From: Caballeronia insecticola
Lineage (GTDB): Bacteria; Pseudomonadota; Gammaproteobacteria; Burkholderiales; Burkholderiaceae
DNA: 64,000 bases
Reading direction: 5' to 3'
Assembly: GCF_000402035.1 (NCBI RefSeq)
Contig: NC_021289.1
Span: forward strand, 868,001-932,000
Shown here: positions 36,817-44,377 of the stretch, piece after piece
Layout: each line of letters begins with the position of its first letter
How positions within the stretch are numbered: the first letter of the stretch is position 1
Position numbers and translations under genes: made by a program
The notes under the pieces: model-generated
Told to the model about the DNA's origin: nothing
Databases searched by the model: none
The model's input: only the letters and a program-made list of their open reading frames with translations

Positions 36817-37532
36817 CTCGTTTCCCCAGTCGCTGTGAATGACAGACTTTCCAGAACGTCCCGTACCGGCGACAACGTGTCGAACTCGAAATCCGGGCGC
36901 GGCTGCCACGTGCCGAGCGTGTCCGCGCCGCGATTGATCCACGCCACCGCCATGCCGAGCGGCTTTGCACCGTCGATGTCGGCCCAGCTCGCGAGCGAGC
37001 AATGCAGCACATCCTGCGCGGGCAGCGCGAGCCGGTCGAGCGCGAGCGCGAAGATGGCCTGCGACGGCTTGTACGCCTGCGCCATCTCCGCTGTCGTGAC
37101 GTGCTCGAAGTAGCGCGTGAGTTGCGTGCGACGCCACAAGTCGCTGTCCATGTTGGTGACCGGCATCAGCGGATAACGCGCGGCGGCCCAGTCGAGAAAC
37201 GGCACGGCATCCGCATGCGCGGGCGACGCTTCGACCAGATGCGTGAGGAACACGTCCGCGAGCGCGTCGAGCGCATGACCACGGCGCGCGCCGGGCCAGC
37301 GTGCATCGAGCACGGCCGCGAGCGCCTGCTGCGCGACATCGCGATAACGCGTGTAGGCCTGCCCGCGATAGAGCCGCACGTTGCGGATGTCCCAGTCGAG
37401 ATAGACATCGAACGCGGAGTCGCCGGTTTCGACGGACAAACGCCGCAGCACTTCCGCCATGCCGAGCGTGCCGCCGCGATCCACGTCGACGAGCGTGCCG
37501 AAGTAGTCGAACGTCAGGGCTTTCGGGTTCAT
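36813..37532 (-). CDS. HAD-superfamily hydrolase (haloacid-dehalogenase type II-like)
   Basis: A 239-residue subfamily IA HAD protein. Motif I is LTFDYFGTLVD with nucleophile D9, and motif II is PVTNMDSDL. Later motifs lie in AYKPSQAIF and LASWADIDGAKPLGM. Resemblance to 2-haloacid dehalogenases is general; many of these are phosphatases. The ATG at 37532 follows GGAGAAAG and overlaps the crotonase stop by four bases. Its stop overlaps the binding-protein start likewise. Confidence 0.85.
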   Translation of the reverse strand: MNPKALTFDYFGTLVDVDRGGTLGMAEVLRRLSVETGDSAFDVYLDWDIRNVRLYRGQAYTRYRDVAQQALAAVLDARWPGARRGHALDALADVFLTHLVEASPAHADAVPFLDWAAARYPLMPVTNMDSDLWRRTQLTRYFEHVTTAEMAQAYKPSQAIFALALDRLALPAQDVLHCSLASWADIDGAKPLGMAVAWINRGADTLGTWQPRPDFEFDTLSPVRDVLESLSFTATGETR

Positions 37533-38299
37533 CGCGCTTTCTCCTTGCGCGTGGCGAAAGCCTTCACGCGTTCGGCGGCGTCGGGGTCCGCGAAGGCATC
37601 GACGGTGGCCGCGCTTTCGAGTTCGAGACTGCGCGCGAGCGTGCCCGACAGTTCCGTCGTCACGAGCCGCCTGAGCCGCGCTATCGACGTATGCGATCTC
37701 CCGGCGATGCGCGCAGCGAGCGCAAGCGCCGTGTCGAGCATCGCCTCGCGCGGCACGACGCGATTGACGAGGCCCATCGACAGCAAGGACTGCGCGCTCT
37801 GCCGTTCGCCCAGCAGCCACAGTTCCATCGCGCGTTGATGGCCGATCGCCTGCGGCAAAAGATGCGTGACGCCGCCCGTCACGAACTGGCCCCACTCCAT
37901 CTCCGGAAAGAACGCGACGAGATCGTCGCACGCCACGACGATGTCGCAATTGAGCATCCACTCGAAGCCGCCGCCGACAGCGAAGCCATGCACCGCGCCG
38001 ACAACCGGCTTCGCGCCGAACATCAGATCGCGCGTGATGCGCTGAATGCGTTCGATATGACTGCGGATGCTCGCGTCGGTCGCGCTCTGCTCGCCGAATT
38101 CCTTGAGGTCGTCGCCGGCGCAGAACGCGCGGCCCGCACCGGTCAGCACGATCACGCGGCAGGCGGGATCGTCGTTCGCGCGTTGCAGCGCGTCGTGCAG
38201 ATCGTCGAGCAGCGCGCCGCTGATCGCGTTCATCCGTTCGGTGCGATCGAGCGTCACGATCGCGACCGGTCCTTCCATGCTCGTCCTGACGTAGCTCAT
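37529..38299 (-). CDS. Enoyl-CoA hydratase/isomerase (crotonase)
   Basis: A 256-residue crotonase. Oxyanion-hole residues are in FCAGDDLKEF and HGFAVGGGFEWMLNCD, and the catalytic Glu region is FFPEMEWGQFVTGG. It would hydrate or isomerise a CoA thioester made by the neighbouring CoA ligase. The start overlaps the ligase stop by four bases (ATGA) and the stop overlaps the HAD start. GGGFEWMLNCD differs from the plain hydratase GGGCELAL pattern, so the reaction may not be simple hydration. Confidence 0.88.
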   Translation of the reverse strand: MSYVRTSMEGPVAIVTLDRTERMNAISGALLDDLHDALQRANDDPACRVIVLTGAGRAFCAGDDLKEFGEQSATDASIRSHIERIQRITRDLMFGAKPVVGAVHGFAVGGGFEWMLNCDIVVACDDLVAFFPEMEWGQFVTGGVTHLLPQAIGHQRAMELWLLGERQSAQSLLSMGLVNRVVPREAMLDTALALAARIAGRSHTSIARLRRLVTTELSGTLARSLELESAATVDAFADPDAAERVKAFATRKEKAR

Positions 38300-39645
38300 G
38301 CGGGCTCCTTGTCGATCCAGCGCGTCTTGCCTTCGGTGCGGGGGAAATGCTCGAACGGGACCATCGTCACCGTGGCGCTCGCGCCGATGCGTTCGCGCAC
38401 CGCCGCCTCGATGCGCATCGCCGCGTCGTTCCAGCGTTCGACGGGCAAGCCGTGCGCGGCCTCGACCGTCATCGCGATGCGGTCATACGGCCCCGGTCCC
38501 TTCAGCACGATGCGGAACATGCCCGACGCCCACTGCGGCAGCGCCTCGACCGCGAGCCGCACCGCGCCCGGAAACACGTTGACGCCGCGCACGTTGAACA
38601 TGTCGTCGGTGCGGCCCGTCACGCGAAAACGCCACGCGCTGCGGCCGTCCGGACCGGGATCGGCTGCAGTCACCGTGACGACATCGCGCGTTCGATAACG
38701 CACGAGCGGCTGACACTGCTTGCGCAGATGCGTGCAGACGAGTTCGCCCGTCGCGCCCGCTTCGATCGGCACGCGCGCAAGTGTCTGCGGATCGACGATC
38801 TCGGCGAATACGACGTCGGCCGCGTGATACAGCAGATCGTGGGTCCAGTCCGTTTGTCCGCCGAGAATGCTCAGCACTTCGGACAGGCCGAAGTTCGCGT
38901 TGCGCACCTGAAAGCCCCACTTGTCTTCCATCGCGGCGCGCAACTCGGGATTGTCGAGGCCCGCTTCGCCGCCGAACAGCCCGAGCTTCAGGCCGAGATC
39001 GCGCGGCGCGGGGCCACCGGTTTCGCGCAACACCTGTTCGATGAGCGCCGGATACGACGGCGTGCACGATATCGCGTTGATGCCGAGGCTCAGAATCGAA
39101 TCGATCAGAAGACGCGTGCTGCCGACACCGAACGGCACGACGGTTGCGCCCGTCGCTTCGAGAATCGTGTGATCGGTGAAGCCGCCCGTCCACATGCAGT
39201 AGTTGAGGCAATGCACCACGCGGTCGTCGGGCCGCAGTCCCGCGGCCCACATCGAACGTGCGCCGACGCGGGCGATGTCCTGCGCGTCGCGCGTGCTGTT
39301 GGCGAGAATCAGCGGCCGGCCGGTCGTGCCCGACGTGCGATGCAGCCGCGCGATGCCGCTTTCCGCACACGCGACGTAATCGCCATACGGCGACGCGCCT
39401 TCCTGACTCACGCGCAGTTCGTCCTTTTCGGTGAAGGGCAGTTCCTGCAAGGTGTCTAGCGTGATGTCGTCGCGCCCGATCCAGCGCGCGAGTTTCGTCC
39501 GGTAGAACGCGGACCGCGCGCGCAGATAAGGCCATTGCGCGGCCCAGAGCGCGTCCTGATGGCGTCGCACGCCGGCGGGCGGGAGCGTTTCGAACGCTTC
39601 GTCGAAGAAGACGCCGTGTGTCGCGGGATGTGCAGCCACGTCCAT
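38296..39645 (-). CDS. PaaK-like acyl/aryl-CoA ligase
   Basis: A protein of ~449 residues in the phenylacetate-CoA ligase branch of adenylate-forming enzymes. The P-loop is LHRTSGTTGRP and later motifs are FGLSEVLSILGG, YRTRDVVTV, and TGRTDDMFNVRGVNVFPGAV, followed by EGKTRWIDKEP at the end. It activates an aromatic or related acid to a CoA thioester using ATP. The ATG at 39645 follows AAAAGGAACGAC. An ATG at 39675 overlaps the thioesterase stop (ATGA), as at the other junctions of this operon, and is a real alternative. The specific acid is unknown. Confidence 0.9.
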   Translation of the reverse strand: MDVAAHPATHGVFFDEAFETLPPAGVRRHQDALWAAQWPYLRARSAFYRTKLARWIGRDDITLDTLQELPFTEKDELRVSQEGASPYGDYVACAESGIARLHRTSGTTGRPLILANSTRDAQDIARVGARSMWAAGLRPDDRVVHCLNYCMWTGGFTDHTILEATGATVVPFGVGSTRLLIDSILSLGINAISCTPSYPALIEQVLRETGGPAPRDLGLKLGLFGGEAGLDNPELRAAMEDKWGFQVRNANFGLSEVLSILGGQTDWTHDLLYHAADVVFAEIVDPQTLARVPIEAGATGELVCTHLRKQCQPLVRYRTRDVVTVTAADPGPDGRSAWRFRVTGRTDDMFNVRGVNVFPGAVRLAVEALPQWASGMFRIVLKGPGPYDRIAMTVEAAHGLPVERWNDAAMRIEAAVRERIGASATVTMVPFEHFPRTEGKTRWIDKEPA

Positions 39646-39671
39646 GTCGTTCCTTTTGTCGTATGCGTGGT

Positions 39672-40073
39672 TCATAGGGCGCGGCGTTTGGCGGCGCGCG
39701 CTTCGATGGCGGCCCGTTCGACGATGGCCCGCGCGTGGCTCGCCGTGCCGACCGGTCCGCCCGCATCGGCAGCGACGACATCGAACCAGTACAGCGCGCC
39801 TTCGATGCCGCGAAAGGTCGCGGTCGCGGAGACGTCGGCGCCGAGCGGCGTCGGCGCGAGATGGTTGAGATGCGTCGTCACGCCGACGGACAGTTGCGCC
39901 GCGCCGACCGCGTCGCGCATCGCATCGGCGCAAGCGCGTTCGATGAGCGCGAGCAGCGCGGGCGTGGACAGCACATCGGGATAGCGTTCGCCTTCTGCCT
40001 GCGCGTAGGCGGACGCGAGGTCCGCGGCAGTGACGGTGCGCGTGAGCGTGGCGGCTCGGCCTGGTTCGATCAT
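39672..40073 (-). CDS. FlK-like thioesterase (hotdog fold)
   Basis: A 133-residue hotdog protein with the pattern of fluoroacetyl-CoA thioesterase FlK: STPALLALIERACADAM, containing T37 and E45, and THLNHLAPTPLG with H71. FlK-type thioesterases hydrolyse small or toxic acyl-CoAs. Here it is the first gene of a five-gene operon and may remove dead-end CoA esters of the pathway. The subfamily is wide and a fluoroacetate role is not implied. A -24/-12 promoter lies 31 bp upstream of its start. Confidence 0.82.
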   Translation of the reverse strand: MIEPGRAATLTRTVTAADLASAYAQAEGERYPDVLSTPALLALIERACADAMRDAVGAAQLSVGVTTHLNHLAPTPLGADVSATATFRGIEGALYWFDVVAADAGGPVGTASHARAIVERAAIEARAAKRRAL

Positions 40074-40104
40074 GTGCGGCTCCGGGTTGTCTGGAGCGCA
40101 CTAG

Positions 40105-40120
40105 TGCAAGGGCCGGGCCA
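40105..40120 (-). promoter_or_regulatory. Sigma-54 promoter of the thioesterase-CoA-ligase operon
   Basis: Read on the minus strand, TGGCCC-N5-TTGCA has the -24 GG and -12 GC ten bases apart. This fits TGGCAC-N5-TTGCA with two differences. It is 31 bp upstream of the first operon gene, and a sigma-54 activator gene follows the operon. Confidence 0.78.
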
Positions 40121-40179
40121 TATGCGGCAGAGGCCCGTGCGACAAGGCTTGGCGAGCTTTTAACAGCGGCCGGATTCGC

Positions 40180-40219
40180 CGACCGTAAAGATTCTTGACG
40201 TTGCGATTCGAAACGGTCG
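40180..40219. promoter_or_regulatory. CGACCGT...ACGGTCG inverted repeat, candidate activator site
   Basis: Perfect seven-base arms (40180-40186 and 40213-40219) lie 60-100 bp upstream of the leftward sigma-54 promoter, the usual distance for an enhancer-binding protein. The arms are well separated (26 bases), so they may be two half-sites. Confidence 0.4.
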
Positions 40220-40310
40220 TCGGGTTGGCTTACGCTCCGGGCGTGCTGTCGTTCGCGCGCCGACAGGTCGCGTCGATGCGTTTTTGCGGGCCCAACACAT
40301 CGTCGAAAGA

Positions 40311-40327
40311 TGATGCTGCGAGCATCA
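40311..40327. promoter_or_regulatory. TGATGCT-GCG-AGCATCA palindrome
   Basis: A perfect 17-bp inverted repeat lies ~80-97 bp upstream of the rightward -24/-12 sequence of the first double-glycine peptide gene. The position fits an enhancer for a sigma-54 activator. The 414-bp gap 40074-40487 otherwise holds only the two divergent promoters and no other gene. Confidence 0.45.
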
Positions 40328-40407
40328 AGGCGAAGACGTATTTCTAAGCGATTTTTATGTTTATTTTCAGCACGTTAGGTCGCGCGCTCGGACGCAGGAC
40401 ACACGCC

Positions 40408-40423
40408 TGGCACGCCTCTCGCA
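40408..40423 (+). promoter_or_regulatory. -24/-12 (sigma-54-like) promoter of peptide gene 1
   Basis: TGGCAC-GCCTC-TCGCA has an exact -24 hexamer and the -12 GC with the correct ten-base gap; the only deviation is TC for TT before GC. The same element stands at the same distance from the second peptide gene (43801). A start about 40434 would give a ~54-base leader. Confidence 0.72.
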
Positions 40424-40487
40424 ATAGTAGCTGCGAGCGCAACGAATCGATGCTCATCCAACCCACCGAGTCATCAGGAGATTCATC

Positions 40488-40745
40488 ATGTTGAAGATCG
40501 ACAATCTGGCCGTCAGCAAGGAACTCGACCGTGCGGAAATGGCCGCAGTCACCGGCGGTTTCAACATCTTCCAGAACAACGGCATCAACGCCAACTCTCA
40601 AAGCGGCTTCTCGTTCGCGAGCCCGCAGACCAACGTGGCGCCGGTGATTCAGGTGGACGCGTCGCAGCACACGGATGTCGATCTGACCAACATCACGAAG
40701 TCGATCGCCTCCGTGGGCAGCCTGCTGCAAGGCGTGAAGTTCTGA
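40488..40745 (+). CDS. Double-glycine-leader small protein 1 (85 aa), candidate secreted peptide
   Basis: The N-terminal 24 residues (MLKIDNLAVSKELDRAEMAA followed by VTGG) fit the bacteriocin-type leader cut by peptidase-containing ABC exporters: L at -12, E at -8, M at -7, V at -4, GG at -2/-1. The predicted mature part is 61 residues, rich in Asn, Gln, Ser, Thr and Val, with no cysteine (FNIFQNNGINAN, FASPQTNVAPV, LLQGVKF). It is not membrane spanning. AGGAG precedes the ATG. It has its own promoter and terminator, and a paralogue lies at 43880. No exporter or maturation gene is in the window. Function unknown; microcin, signal or surface peptide are options. Confidence 0.8.
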   Translation: MLKIDNLAVSKELDRAEMAAVTGGFNIFQNNGINANSQSGFSFASPQTNVAPVIQVDASQHTDVDLTNITKSIASVGSLLQGVKF

Positions 40746-40775
40746 TGTTCTGAAGTTCTGTCGCCGCAGCCGGAA

Positions 40776-40805
40776 GGGAGAAGGAACCGGGGTGTTCCTT
40801 CTCCC
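40776..40805 (+). terminator. Rho-independent terminator after peptide gene 1
   Basis: GGGAGAAGGAAC and GTTCCTTCTCCC form a perfect 12-bp stem with a six-base loop, followed by TTT. It ends the single-gene transcript 31 bp after the stop codon. Confidence 0.88.
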
Positions 40806-40982
40806 TTTCGCATGGCGTAGATCAGCGCGGCCTCAAATCAAGGGCAAATCTCATCGGTCAACTCCCTCCGGTAGTGGAGCGGCGCGTGTGCGCATCGCAT
40901 CGCTCGTTATATTTCTAAAAATACCGGGGCGACCACATTTGCAGCGTTGCGCTCAAAAGGCAAAGCGTAATAGCGCGGGCGC

Positions 40983-41936
40983 TTATTCGACTGAGGGAAT
41001 CTCCTGCTCGCGGAAGACCTGCGCGGCGTCATAAGGCCGGAACACGTCGAGCACCCAGTCCACGAATGCCCGCAAGCGCGCGCTGTCATGTCGGGACTTC
41101 GGAAACACGATGCTCAACGGATGCAGCGGACGCGTCCACTGCGGCAACAGCGCCACGAGATCGCCGCTTTGCAGCCACGGCGCGGCCATGAACGCGAATG
41201 TCTGACCGACGCCCAGTCCGCTCACGAGCGCCGTCAAATGCGCGGTGCTTTCGTTGACCGACACGCCGCATCCGCCGCGCGGATCGATTCGAATGGTCTC
41301 GTCGCCGTGCTCGAACGTCAGCTCGAACATGCGGCCCGTGCGCGACGAGAAGTAGGCGATCACGTCATGCGCCGCGCGCAATTCGTCCGGATGCGATGGC
41401 GTGCCGCGCGCCGATACATAGTCCGACGATGCATATGTGCCCCAGTCGAGGCTCGCGAGCCGTCTCGCAACGAGCGACGTATCCGTGAGTTCGCCGCCGC
41501 GAATCACGCAATCGACACCTTCGCCGATCAGGTCCACCTCGCGATCGCCTACACCCAGTTCGAGTTGAATCTCGGGATAGCGCCGTCGAAACGAAGGCAG
41601 ATGCGGCAGCAAAATCAGATTGGCAAGCGACGATCCGATATCGACCCGCAAGCGTCCGCGAGGACCGCCGTGCGCATCGGCGAATAGCGTGTCCATTTCC
41701 TCGACATCGGCCAGCAATTTGATTGCGTAGGCGTAGTAGGTCTGCCCTTCCTGCGTGACTGTCACCTTGCGCGTGGAGCGCTGCAAGAGCCGGGTGCCCA
41801 AGTGCGCTTCCAGATCCTGAATTAGCTTCGTGACCGTGGGCTTAGGCATGTTCAACATGTCCGCCGCGCGACTAAAGCCGCCGGATTCGGCAATACGCAC
41901 GAACACGCGCAACGCAAGAAGCTGGTCCATTGCCAT
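40983..41936 (-). CDS. LysR-type regulator divergent from an SDR gene
   Basis: A 317-residue LysR protein of the DNA-binding-first AaeR/CrgA-like branch: MDQLLALRVFVRIAESGGFS, LNMPKPTVTKLIQDLEAHLG and VTVTQEGQTYYAYA. The effector domain (RLRVDIGSSLANLILLPHLP) is complete. It is divergent from the SDR gene at 42074, and the region between has a 58-bp dyad with two sets of arms, so it probably controls that SDR. The ATG at 41936 follows AAGG; an ATG two codons later is also possible. Confidence 0.9.
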   Translation of the reverse strand: MAMDQLLALRVFVRIAESGGFSRAADMLNMPKPTVTKLIQDLEAHLGTRLLQRSTRKVTVTQEGQTYYAYAIKLLADVEEMDTLFADAHGGPRGRLRVDIGSSLANLILLPHLPSFRRRYPEIQLELGVGDREVDLIGEGVDCVIRGGELTDTSLVARRLASLDWGTYASSDYVSARGTPSHPDELRAAHDVIAYFSSRTGRMFELTFEHGDETIRIDPRGGCGVSVNESTAHLTALVSGLGVGQTFAFMAAPWLQSGDLVALLPQWTRPLHPLSIVFPKSRHDSARLRAFVDWVLDVFRPYDAAQVFREQEIPSVE

Positions 41937-41962
41937 TTCGCCTTAGTCGTCAAGCGGTCATC

Positions 41963-42020
41963 TTAGCGATTATTCATGGCTATAAAAAATGATTTAGAAA
42001 ATGAGCCATTTATTCGCTAA
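41963..42020. promoter_or_regulatory. 58-bp double dyad between the LysR and SDR genes
   Basis: Outer arms TTAGCGA (41963-41969) and TCGCTAA (42014-42020) enclose inner arms ATGGCT (41976-41981) and AGCCAT (42004-42009), around an AT-rich centre. The centres differ by one base. This is a likely LysR operator pair with overlapping divergent promoters. Confidence 0.6.
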
Positions 42021-42073
42021 AGAGAAACGCTTATCTTTGCTTCACCGACTCATTCACTTCATCGGAGCTCAAC

Positions 42074-42829
42074 ATGAACACGCGTCTCGAAGGAAAAATT
42101 GCATTGGTCACGGGCGGCACGAGCGGCATTGGGCTGGCATCGGCACTGGAACTCGCCCGCGAAGGCGCCAAGGTCTATATCACTGGACGACGTCAGGCGG
42201 AACTGGATGCGGCCGTGCGTGAAATCGGCCACGGCGTGCAAGGCATTCGCGGCGACGTCACCCGCGACGAAGACCTCGACGCACTGATGAGCCGCATCCG
42301 CGCCGACGAAGGCCGTCTCGACATTCTGCTTGCCAACGCGGGTGGCGGCAGCATGCTGCCGCTCGGCGAAATCACCGCGCAGCATTTCGACGATACCTTC
42401 GCCCGCAACGTGCGCGCCGTCGTCTTCACGGTGCAAAAGGCGTTGCCGCTGATGCAGCGCGGCGGGTCCATCGTGCTTACCGGCTCGATTGCAGGCTCGA
42501 AGGGCACGCCCGCGTTCAGCATCTACAGCGCATCGAAGGCGGCGGTGCGGGCGCTCGCGCGAAGCTGGGTGCTCGACCTCAAGGAGCGCGGCATTCGCGT
42601 GAATGTCGTGAGTCCCGGATCCACGCATACGGTGGGCCTCGCGGAACTCGGCGGCGCATCGAAGGAAGCGCAGGACGGCCTGCTCGCGTATCTCACATCG
42701 CTCGTGCCGATCGGCCGGTTGGGGACGCCCGGCGAGATCGCCAAAGTCGTGACCTTCCTCGCATCTGACGATTCGAGCTTTATCAACGGCGCAGAAATTT
42801 TCGCCGATGGCGGACAAGCGCAGATCTGA
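42074..42829 (+). CDS. Short-chain dehydrogenase/reductase (classical SDR)
   Basis: A 251-residue SDR. The coenzyme motif is [10 protein letters not shown] at ~12-21 with TGRR after beta 2, which suggests NADP. NAG is at LLANAGGG and the active-site residues are in [21 protein letters not shown]. The C-terminal segment [36 protein letters not shown] is typical. The ATG follows GGAG. It faces the LysR gene and is followed, 94 bp on, by a second SDR. Substrate unknown. Confidence 0.9.
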   Translation: MNTRLEGKIALVTGGTSGIGLASALELAREGAKVYITGRRQAELDAAVREIGHGVQGIRGDVTRDEDLDALMSRIRADEGRLDILLANAGGGSMLPLGEITAQHFDDTFARNVRAVVFTVQKALPLMQRGGSIVLTGSIAGSKGTPAFSIYSASKAAVRALARSWVLDLKERGIRVNVVSPGSTHTVGLAELGGASKEAQDGLLAYLTSLVPIGRLGTPGEIAKVVTFLASDDSSFINGAEIFADGGQAQI

Positions 42830-42923
42830 CACGCGTGCAGCGCCGTGATGGGTGCAGCGGGCAACGATTGCCGCTTGCGTTTATGATCGATCGCTCGATT
42901 CCGATCCTTTCGAGCGTGACATC

Positions 42924-43622
42924 ATGAGCGACATTCCTTACCGCAGCGCACTCATCATCGGCGCCGGTCCCGGCATCAGCGCCTCTCTCACGCGGCGCCT
43001 GCGCGCGGCGAACATTCCGGTGGTCATCGCGGCGCGCCGTGTCGACAAGCTCGCGTCGCTCGTCGATGAAACCGGCGCTATCGCTTTACCCGTCGATGCG
43101 TCCGACGCCGGCGAGATCGATGCCCTCTTCGCCGAAACCGACGCACGCATCGGCGCACCCGAGATCGTGATCTATAACGCGAGCGGCCGTGCGCGCGGAC
43201 CTATCGCGGAACTGGACCCTGTGGAAGTGGAACGCGCCGTCGCGGTGTCGGCGCTGGGCGCTTTCTATACGGTGCAGCAGGCCGCCAAGCGCATGGTGCC
43301 CGCGGGCCACGGCGCGATCCTGCTGACGGGCGCAACTGCCGGCGTCAAAGGCTTTGCGCTATCCGCGCCGTTCGCGATGGGCAAGTTCGCGTTGCGTGGA
43401 CTCGCGCAGAGCGCCGCGCGCGAGCTGTCGCCCAAAGGCATTCACGTTGCGCATTTCGTGATCGACGGCGCGGTGCGTGCGGATCGCAGCGATGCATCGG
43501 GTACGCCCGACAGCACGCTCGATCCCGAAGCGATCGCGCAATCCTATATCGACGTATTGCGTCAGCATCGTAGTGCGTGGAGTTGGGAAATGGAATTGAG
43601 GCCTTGGGTAGAAAAGTTCTAA
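42924..43622 (+). CDS. SDR-fold protein lacking the catalytic tyrosine
   Basis: A 232-residue SDR-fold protein. The coenzyme loop is IGAGPGISASL and there is an NAS motif (IYNASGRARG). In the catalytic region the usual YxxxK reads FAMGK (SAPFAMGKFALRG), and the usual serine segment is GATAGVKG. The Tyr is thus Phe, so it may not be a classic oxidoreductase, although this variant is seen in a subgroup of SDRs. The ATG at 42924 is the first that keeps a normal N-terminus. A hairpin at 43634 ends the unit. Confidence 0.85.
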   Translation: MSDIPYRSALIIGAGPGISASLTRRLRAANIPVVIAARRVDKLASLVDETGAIALPVDASDAGEIDALFAETDARIGAPEIVIYNASGRARGPIAELDPVEVERAVAVSALGAFYTVQQAAKRMVPAGHGAILLTGATAGVKGFALSAPFAMGKFALRGLAQSAARELSPKGIHVAHFVIDGAVRADRSDASGTPDSTLDPEAIAQSYIDVLRQHRSAWSWEMELRPWVEKF

Positions 43623-43633
43623 GGCTTTCTTAG

Positions 43634-43664
43634 GCGATCTGTTTGTCGTGCACAGACAGATCGC
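43634..43664 (+). terminator. Hairpin after the SDR pair
   Basis: GCGATCTG and CAGATCGC form an eight-base-pair stem with an inner TGTC/GACA pairing, followed by TTAAAT and an AT-rich stretch. It separates the SDR pair from the promoter of peptide gene 2. Confidence 0.6.
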
Positions 43665-43800
43665 TTAAATATGTTTTAATAGAGCCAACATATTCTTTAG
43701 CAAGCAAGGCCGCTTGGCCGCATGAATTTCGCTTGCGCAACTTAAATTAATCCGCGATTTCAGCAGCTTAGATTAACCGAACAGATCTTCTAGGCGCACT

Positions 43801-43816
43801 TGGCACACCTCTCGCA
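43801..43816 (+). promoter_or_regulatory. -24/-12 (sigma-54-like) promoter of peptide gene 2
   Basis: TGGCAC-ACCTC-TCGCA matches the element of peptide gene 1 except for one spacer base. The ~80 bases from here to the ATG are nearly identical at both loci, including TAGCTGCGAGCGCAACGA and AGGAGATTCATC. Confidence 0.72.
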
Positions 43817-43879
43817 TATGTAGCTGCGAGCGCAACGATTGGTGCTCATCCAACCAACCAAGTGATTAGGAGATTCATC

Positions 43880-44140
43880 ATGCTGAAGATCGACAACCTG
43901 GCCGTTAGCAAAGAACTCGACCGCGCTGAAATGGGCGCTATCGTCGGCGGCAACAGCATCTTCCAGAACAACGGCATCAACGCCAACCTGCAAGCCGGCG
44001 GCGTGTCGTTCGCCAGCCCGCAAACCAATGTCGCACCCGTCACGCAAGTCGACGCATCGACGCATACGGATGTCGACGTGACCAACGTCACGAAGTCGCT
44101 CGCCTCCGTGGGCAGCCTGCTCCAGGGCGTGAAGCTCTAA
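43880..44140 (+). CDS. Double-glycine-leader small protein 2 (86 aa), paralogue of peptide 1
   Basis: It is close to 80 percent identical to the protein at 40488 by eye. The leader (MLKIDNLAVSKELDRAEM, then GAIVGG) keeps L-12, E-8, M-7, I-4 and GG. The mature part starts NSIFQNNGINAN and ends SLLQGVKL. Most changes are conservative or lie directly after the GG (FN versus NS) and at an SQS/LQAGG insertion. It has the same promoter and ribosome site and ends in its own hairpin. moaA follows 237 bp later but is not likely to be its modifying enzyme. Confidence 0.8.
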   Translation: MLKIDNLAVSKELDRAEMGAIVGGNSIFQNNGINANLQAGGVSFASPQTNVAPVTQVDASTHTDVDVTNVTKSLASVGSLLQGVKL

Positions 44141-44156
44141 AGAGCCCGCGCTCTGA

Positions 44157-44193
44157 AGAGAGAAGGGACGAGCAGTTATCGTCTCCTCTCTCT
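44157..44193 (+). terminator. Hairpin after peptide gene 2
   Basis: A 15-base stem (AGAGAGAAGGGACGA with TCGTCTCCTCTCTCT, one mismatch and one wobble) encloses a seven-base loop. There is no long U-tract, but the position, 16 bp after the stop, mirrors that of peptide gene 1. Confidence 0.65.
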
Positions 44194-44377
44194 GGCCCTT
44201 GGCGCTCGCTTGGCCGAGGTTCAGAGAGAGGACCGCAAATTCACCCGCGGCCTTCCCTCATACCTTCGTATATCCGCCTCACCCAAACCATTGAGCACGC
44301 GACTCGTACGTGCAATGGTTGCCTCGGCATCCCTCGCTTATCTTGAACTCGCCTGGATTCAAGCTTGGGAGCGCCCT

